DNA from: Euborellia annulipes
Taxonomy: Eukaryota; Arthropoda; Insecta; Dermaptera; Anisolabididae
NCBI GenBank assembly: GCA_023213315.1
Contig: JAKCPI010010729.1
Span: 51,110-115,109, forward strand
Direction: 5' to 3'
Length of the DNA stretch: 64,000 bases
Under the pieces are notes generated by a model. It was given only the letters and a program-made list of their open reading frames with translations. It had not been told where the DNA came from and did not search any database. Below, piece after piece: positions 60,466 through 64,000 of the stretch; position 1 is the stretch's first letter, and the number at the start of each line of letters is the position of its first letter. Position numbers and translations under genes: made by a program.

Positions 60466-60979
60466 AGGTCTATTCTTTAAAAACAGACGATAAAATTTAA
60501 CATCTTCATAAATTTGGTGTTAAAAAGCAAAGTAATATTATCAGCGTTAAAAAATGCATGCTATTCTCTAAATCAAGTTTTAACAACGACGTTTTTAGCA
60601 TCAGATGTTAACTATCCATATGAAGATAGCTACGTTTTCTGCTTGTTCGTATTTTTACAGCCCTTGATAACCCCTCACGCATGCTCATTATTAACTTGAT
60701 TTGTTATTCCTAATCTATTAATAGTATATTAATAGGCTTCTGGCGCATGCGCAGTAACGAAAAACAATACGCTTTTCCTTAATGCGCATGCGCCTGGCGC
60801 CCTGGTAGCTATAATCGAACAGACCTAATATATTAAAGGCATCCCCTAGACATGACATTAATTTTTAACACTATTGACTAATTGTTAACGCTTTTCCGTT
60901 AAAGTTTTTGCTTACAGAATAGCAATTTGACGCAAGGAGGTGTTAAAATGAATTACGTTTTTGCTTAGAGAATAGACCT
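60466..60979. mobile_element. Inverted-repeat element with a nested palindrome, RBM25 intron
   Basis: AGGTCTATTCTTTAA at the left and TTAGAGAATAGACCT at the right are inverted. The centre (60735-60800) has GGCGCATGCGCAG inverted as GCGCATGCGCC. No clear target duplication. Confidence 0.5.
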
Positions 60980-61263
60980 GATAGTTTCTTATAAATTGGA
61001 TTAATCCATACACTTCCAAATGGTCTTCATATATCCTGAATGTCATTCTGCTGTCCTTTTTTATGCTGCTTTCTTCTTTTTCTAATTTTTTTCCGTTCAA
61101 ATTGATCCTCTTTTTTTTTTGTTTCATTAGATTTCGCATTTGGAAATTAGAATTTCTATTTTTTTTTCTAGATTAGCCTATTTACAATAAAAAATTCTGG
61201 TTCGGATATTAAAAGCCTTTTTTTTGAGAATAAATAAAAATACTAATTTTGAAGTTATTTCAG

Positions 61264-61455
61264 ATCGCACTTCAAAAAATCAAAGCAACTTTAGAGGATT
61301 ATGAAACTGACATGAATAATATTGCCGCTGCAAATAAAGCAGAAAGAGCAAAGGCTCGAGAAGAAGCGTCCAAAGACCGGAAAATGTCAAGAACACAAGA
61401 GAAATTAATGAAATTAAGTCAAGGAGGAGGAGAGGAAAATTCTATAACACCCCTA
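61264..61455 (+). CDS. RBM25: RBM25, exon in the helical linker
   Basis: Acceptor TTATTTCAG, 64 codons, phase 0 in and out, donor GTAAGG. Encodes IALQKIKATLEDYETDMNNI followed by AAANKAERAKAREEASKDRK, a charged helical stretch between the RRM and the Arg/Glu-rich region. This part is divergent among RBM25 proteins; the exon is supported by frame continuity, splice sites and charged composition. A foldback element begins about 20 bases inside the following intron. Confidence 0.85.
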
Positions 61456-61475
61456 GTAAGGATTTTTTTAATGAT

Positions 61476-62265
61476 GATAATGGAGGGAGGGATCAGCCAA
61501 ATTGGAATCCTTGAGGTTCAATAAAATTCCCAGAATAAAACGTTCGGCCTGAATTTGTTTAGCCATCTTCAGTTTTTGGAAATTATACATATATTGCAAA
61601 GCGCAGGGGGGCGGGGTCACTGGTGTAGCGCGCTAGAGGGTCGGCGTCTACAAAGGAGATTCCTGTTCAAATCCTGGGCGTGATTAAATAAAACACATTT
61701 AATATTTTAAACAAATCTTCAGGCACTGGATTGGAATATTGGATCACAATAGCCCCTGGCAACTCTATAAAGAGAGAAGCTGTTGTAACATCCCATCCTG
61801 TGGAAGGAAAGTAAAGGTTTCCTCTCAGGGATGCATTCCTCGAAAGGAGTAGGCTACACGTCGGTGCTGAGGGAGTCCCTCCTCAAACTAGGACATCTTC
61901 CCTAGCATAGAAGAGGTTGGATAAAAGGATCCAGAAATAAGGATTAGTTCATTAGCTAAAATGAACGCAGGAGGAGAATTTAGAAATAGGAAATGATGTA
62001 ACTTCACAGGGGTTGGTGGCTACGGCCAGTGACTTGTTGGGTTTGAGGTGTGTGTCTTCGTGCACGTAAGCACCACGGGTAAATAAAAAATAAACGGGAT
62101 CCGGGATTCAAATAATAATAACTGCAAAACGCACATGGGGTTTAACAGGATTTGTCAATAATAAAATTTATTTGCTTCATACAAAATCATGGGTTCCTGT
62201 GTCCAAGTTCAGAGATAAATTTTCATCCCGCCTTTATAATCATATCACAGCCACAACTTCAAGCA
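61476..62265. mobile_element. Foldback element (48.8 kb family) split by a SINE, in an RBM25 intron
   Basis: The left part (61476-61605) carries GATCAGCCAAATTGGAAT and a minus motif at 61539-61572 (CUGAAGA, U, GGCU..GGCC, GAA with one A lost, CGUU). The right end (62237-62265) keeps TTATAATCATATCACAGCCA, as in the other copies. A 0.5 kb SINE occupies the middle. Confidence 0.6.
61606..62122 (+). mobile_element. SINE-D (about 515 bp) inserted in a foldback element
   Basis: tRNA-like head ACTGGTGTAGCGCGCTAGAG with GTTCAAATCCTGGGCG (box B), a long body and an (AAT)n tail. TGCAAAGCGCA (61595-61605) and TGCAAAACGCA (62123-62133) are the duplicated target with one mismatch. It lies in an RBM25 intron. 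Confidence 0.65.
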
Positions 62266-62312
62266 ATTTTGTTTTCCTTTTATAAAAAAATTAAATACTA
62301 TTTCATTTTCAG

Positions 62313-62393
62313 TATCTTGATGACGTCGATATAGAAGAAGGCAAACGTGATTTAATCACTCGAGAAATTGGAAAATTTCGAGAAATCATGAAG
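62313..62393 (+). CDS. RBM25: RBM25, exon with conserved EEGKRDLITREI block
   Basis: Acceptor TTTCATTTTCAG, 27 codons, phase 0, donor GTAATT. Encodes YLDDVDIEEGKRDLITREIG then KFREIMK, a clear match to the conserved block of RBM25 (human form close to EEDKRDLISREISKFRD) that precedes the Arg/Glu repeat region. Confidence 0.92.
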
Positions 62394-62485
62394 GTAATTA
62401 GTAGACGTCCTCTTAAATTTAGGACCTATAATTCATTAATTATATTTCTGTTGACCTATTATTGTATTTAGGCGAAGTCAAAAAA

Positions 62486-62804
62486 AAATTCCAAGGCATA
62501 TGCAGCCAAAATTATTTCTTTTATTATACCGTTCCAGGCTGACGTTTCGGCCTCTGGTCTAGGCGATCTTCAGAGCCGGGGGCGAGAATAAATGAAAATT
62601 ACAAATTCAGTGACACATTCTCAAGAACGGAGCGCTCATAGGACAACGAAAGAATGATGCTATTGAATACAGGCTCATTAGTAATTTGCATATTAGTATG
62701 TACGAAAATATTTTAGCTCTGAAGATGGCCTAGTCCAGTGGCCGAAACGTCAGCCAGTAACGGCATAATAAAAAAATAATTTTAGTTGCATATGTCTTGG
62801 AATT
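62486..62804. mobile_element. Foldback element with paired hammerhead-like motifs in an RBM25 intron
   Basis: Arms 62486-62580 and 62712-62804 are inverted copies ending in A/T-rich sequence. Minus motif 62541-62573: GGCU before CUGAAGA and AGCC after CGUC pair as helix I, extended by CC/GG. Plus motif 62719-62751: CUGAAGA, U, GGCC..GGCC, GAAA, CGUC, AGC, with AGCU/AGC helix I. The plus core is intact. It lies between RBM25 exons at 62313-62393 and 62871. Confidence 0.68.
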
Positions 62805-62870
62805 TCTCCGCTTTGATCATACTTCCAGCCACAAAGATTTTAAGATAATTTTTCTTATTTTATTTTTTAG

Positions 62871-63144
62871 CAAGAAGAAGAAAAAAAAAAAGAAGTGGAA
62901 AGAAAAACGTCGCGAGCTGCAAAGAGAACGTGAAGAACGTGAAAGGCAAGAAAGAAAGTCTCGTGGTTCATCACCCCATTCACCGAATGTGAGTGGAACA
63001 GGAAGTGGTGCAGGAGGAAGTAGTCCTGGCGGCCTTGGTAGTGGAGGCGGAGTGGGGATCCCCCAGACGAAGCCTCTCTCCAGATAGTTATTCCAGTAGT
63101 AGTAAATTACGAGGTTCTAAAAATCGGAAACGCTCTCACTCAAG
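62871..63144 (+). CDS. RBM25: RBM25, Arg/Glu-rich exon with two apparent frameshifts
   Basis: Acceptor TATTTTTTAG; starts CAAGAAGAAG in frame with the previous exon (QEEEKKKEVERK). The frame then stops. Removing one A from the run at 62903-62907 would let it continue as RRELQREREERERQERKSRG and a Ser/Gly stretch. A second extra base in the G run at 63054-63057 separates this from SPRRSLSPDSYSSSSKLRG and SKNRKRSHS. The exon ends in phase 2 at a GTATGT donor. The protein sense is preserved on both sides of each shift and both sites are homopolymers, so I read them as sequencing/assembly indels rather than mutation. Confidence 0.82.
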
Positions 63145-63220
63145 GTATGTATATGTTCACCTATTATTGTTTGCGGATCACTATCACTATGTAAAATTTC
63201 TGTTATATATCAATCACAAA

Positions 63221-63403
63221 GAAGTTAGATCTGCAGCCAGGAGAATAAGAAACTATTTTAATTTCTTTTGGTCGACGTTCTTTCGGACGCCAATCGCGAC
63301 CTTCTTCGGGACCTACAGACAGAAGGTCGCGATTGGCGTTCGAAACATTGACCAAAACGAAATTAAAATGGTTTTTTATTCTCCTGGCTGCAGATCTGAC
63401 TTC
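63221..63403. mobile_element. Foldback element with degenerate hammerhead-like motif in an RBM25 intron
   Basis: Arms 63221-63310 and 63325-63403, sharing AGATCTGCAGCCAGGAGAAT in inverted form. Minus motif 63274-63310: GGUC, CCGAAGA (U to C in the core), helix II, GAAA, an insertion, CGUC, GACC; GGUC/GACC form a perfect 4-bp helix I. The plus copy is more degraded. Confidence 0.5.
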
Positions 63404-63512
63404 CTTCGCCTTGTATTTATATATATTGTTATTTATTTTTAAAATTATTCAATAAAAATGACATTCTGATTCACAAATTTTAATATTGTTAAAAAAGGTC
63501 TTTTATTTTTAG

Positions 63513-63893
63513 AGAAAGAGACCGTGAACGAGAACGAGAAAGAGATAGGGAGCGTGAAAGGGGGCGAGAGCGAGAACGTGAAAGAGAAAGGGAAAGAGAT
63601 CGAGATGAATTACAAAAGAAAACTGAACGTGATATGCAACGAGAGAGAGAGAAGAAGAGGAGGAGGCAAAAGAAAAGAAAAAGGCTGAACGACGAGCACG
63701 GGAAAAAAGAAGCCGCTTATCAAGAACGTTTAAGAAATTGGGGATCTCGAGAACGAAGACGAAGCAAAAAGAATATGAAAAAGAAACGGAAAAGAAAGAT
63801 TAAGAGAAGCTGAAAGGGAAAAGGAAGCAAAACGTTTAAAGGAATTTTTTAGAAGATTATGACGATGAAGGAGATGATCCTAAATATTATAAG
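63513..63893 (+). CDS. RBM25: RBM25, ER-repeat exon with several homopolymer frameshifts; gene continues past window
   Basis: Acceptor TTATTTTTAG; phase 2 entry completes an Arg codon and runs into ERDREREREREREREREK-type repeats, then DELQKKTERDMQRERE. The family block EAAYQERLRNW and, in other frames, EREKEAKRLKEF and DYDDEGDDPKYYK are all present. Single-base shifts near 63651-63656, 63703-63708, 63765-63769, 63789-63796 and 63845-63850 are needed to join them, nearly all in A or T runs. Ends at AAG before donor GTGAGA. The PWI domain is not in the window. Confidence 0.82.
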
Positions 63894-64000
63894 GTGAGAA
63901 ATTTTTGTCAACAAAAACTCATGAAATTATAAGTAGTAAAAGAATTTGAGATTTCTGGTTTAACTGTGGTTTTAATTGTAAAAATTACAGCGTAGCTTTT

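Overview
This is an AT-rich, intron-rich eukaryotic segment, most likely from an arthropod. The netrin exon and the RBM25 exons both read like arthropod orthologues, but I cannot name a species. There is no prokaryotic gene organisation. Only a few percent of the window is recognisably host coding sequence. Much of the rest is transposable-element debris, with many insertions nested in one another.

Two host genes are well supported. On the minus strand (25551-26616) is the first coding exon of a netrin: signal peptide, most of the laminin-N domain and the start of the EGF-like region. A GC-rich, CCAAT/CRE-containing candidate promoter lies just upstream. On the plus strand from 53338 to the window end are eight exons of the splicing factor RBM25. 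They carry the Pro/Met-rich N terminus, a split RRM and the Arg/Glu-rich linker; the C-terminal PWI domain lies beyond the window. Exons 7 and 8 need several single-base corrections, nearly all in homopolymers, which looks like assembly error rather than gene decay. A possible minus-strand exon (28400-28538) and some exon-like GC-rich blocks (40.4, 43.8 and 44.2 kb) are weaker.

The repeats fall into recognisable classes: (i) a 0.5-0.7 kb dispersed family, called repeat A here, with a conserved hairpin end, in about a dozen copies; (ii) at least four tRNA-headed SINE families, one copy with a perfect 15-bp target duplication; (iii) hAT-like non-autonomous elements with 8-bp duplications, including a 1.5 kb nested insertion; (iv) two mariner-like 0.2 kb elements in TA sites and one TTAA-flanked mini-element; (v) a P-element-like remnant with a broken THAP gene inside an RBM25 intron; (vi) a nearly perfect inverted repeat of about 2 kb; (vii) remnants of non-LTR retrotransposons.

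The most striking signal is a set of unrelated foldback elements that carry, usually once per arm, a hammerhead-ribozyme-like core: CUGANGA, a small helix II, GAAA, then a tiny palindromic helix III (ACGU) or, in one case, a proper helix III. In the best loci the bases before CUGANGA pair with those after the predicted cleavage site, as helix I should. Two such elements have exact 14- and 15-bp target duplications. They look like short, non-coding relatives of Penelope-type retroelements arranged as inverted ribozyme pairs. Some sit in RBM25 introns, and one supplies the stop codon of the THAP open reading frame.
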